10,960 nucleotides of DNA from JBFXDI01 sp050181295 (lineage in GTDB: Bacteria > Pseudomonadota > Alphaproteobacteria > Rhizobiales > Aestuariivirgaceae). The stretch lies in assembly GCA_050181295.1 (NCBI GenBank), contig JBFXDI010000129.1:1-10960 (forward strand). The letters run 5' to 3'. Below the pieces are notes generated by a model. That model made no database searches. It was not told where the DNA came from and saw only the letters and a program-made list of their open reading frames with translations. The translations under genes and the position numbers were made by a program. Below are positions 10,585 to 10,960 of this stretch, piece by piece. Every line of letters begins with the position of its first letter. Positions within the stretch are counted from its first letter, which is position 1.

Positions 10585-10960
10585 TCACCCCTTGAGCGCC
10601 TTGAGGATGGCGTCGAGGCCGTCGGTGAGCGCGGCGGGGCCGGGCTGCAGGATGATCGGCGACTTGATCTCGACGACCCGGCTGTCGCGCACGGCGGGGA
10701 TCGCCTGCCAGCCGAGGCGGCTGCGGATGCGCTCCGGCACGACCTTCTTGCCGCACCAGGAGGCGAGGATCACGTCCGGCGCCGCTTCGATCACGGCCTG
10801 AGGCGGAACGATCCGGTCCTTCGCCGCCTTCCGGCCTTTCAGCTCCGGAAACACGTCCTCCCCGCCGGCGATCTCCACGAGCTCGCTCACCCAGCCGATG
10901 CCGCTGATGAGCGGATCGTCCCACTCCTCGAAATAGACGCGCGGCCGCGCGCCGCCGCTC
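10585..10960 (-). CDS. BtuF-like ABC-transporter substrate-binding protein, N-terminus outside window
   Basis: The last 124 residues of a periplasmic binding protein, open to the window edge. It begins with RPRVYFEEWDDPLISGIGWV, followed by SELVEIAGGEDVFPEL, the hallmark of the cobalamin/iron-chelate (BtuF/FepB, class III) binding-protein domain. VIEAAPDVILASWCGKK follows, then RLGWQAIPAVRDSRVVEI and the closing ILQPGPAALTDGLDAILKAL helix. The VYFEEW...GWVSELVEIAGG signature is typical of proteins annotated as cobalamin-binding in alphaproteobacteria; the actual ligand (B12 or another metal complex) is inferred. The membrane and ATPase subunits would be expected nearby but are not in the window. 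The stop at 10587-10585 lies close to a palindromic repeat. Confidence 0.87.
   Translation of the reverse strand, partial: SGGARPRVYFEEWDDPLISGIGWVSELVEIAGGEDVFPELKGRKAAKDRIVPPQAVIEAAPDVILASWCGKKVVPERIRSRLGWQAIPAVRDSRVVEIKSPIILQPGPAALTDGLDAILKALKG

Noticed and set aside
1..10960. CRISPR array, toxin-antitoxin pair, prophage or insertion sequence
   Set aside because: I found no regularly spaced repeats, no transposase or integrase motif and no phage structural gene on either strand.

Overview
The window looks like a chromosomal segment of a high-GC alphaproteobacterium, most likely of the order Hyphomicrobiales (Rhizobiales). The evidence is an alphaproteobacterial-type heat-shock sigma factor (rpoH) directly downstream of rluD, strongly GC-biased third codon positions, and GC-rich palindromic intergenic repeats of a kind common in that order. 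This assignment is from recalled family knowledge, not from a search.

Layout, left to right. (1) 1-829, minus: a multi-membrane-segment protein whose C-terminus lies outside the window. (2) 951-1454, minus: an OsmC-family peroxidase-like protein, followed by a palindromic repeat region (about 1549-1654) and a hairpin terminator. (3) A core block: rpoH (1738-2640) and rluD (2736-3752) on minus, and divergently a small DUF6476-like membrane protein (3751-4101) whose start codon shares CATG with that of rluD. A good terminator follows, then a promoter and a tRNA-Glu(CTC) gene (4253-4328). (4) 4329 to about 6180: a visibly less GC-rich stretch just 3' of the tRNA. It holds three short, tightly spaced minus-strand genes for envelope proteins (one secreted and cysteine-rich, two with a single membrane segment) and a non-coding or decayed segment with a striking ribosome binding site. 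(5) 6155-7750, plus: a compact operon of ArsR-type repressor, SRPBCC/AHSA1-like protein, two-segment membrane protein and DUF1801 protein. It is preceded by a near-consensus promoter and a perfect 10-bp-arm palindrome. (6) 7841-8740, plus: an alpha/beta hydrolase of the haloacetate (fluoroacetate) dehalogenase type. It converges on an arginase-superfamily protein (8737-9627, minus), the two stop codons sharing CTAG. (7) 9628-10584: a scar-like region. Two gene 3' fragments lie back to back, both lacking their 5' ends at about 10184-10191, followed by dispersed palindromic repeats. (8) 10585-10960, minus: the C-terminal part of a BtuF-like ABC-transporter binding protein, cut by the window end.

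The functional units are the heat-shock/ribosome core block and the self-regulated ArsR operon; the other genes are stand-alone. Nothing in the window amounts to a defence system, prophage or CRISPR locus. The points most worth a second look are: the dehalogenase-like hydrolase with serine at the expected catalytic acid position and a candidate acid elsewhere; the arginase-like protein lacking both usual metal-binding histidines; the tRNA-adjacent low-GC cassette of small envelope proteins; and the decapitated gene pair at 10184-10191.
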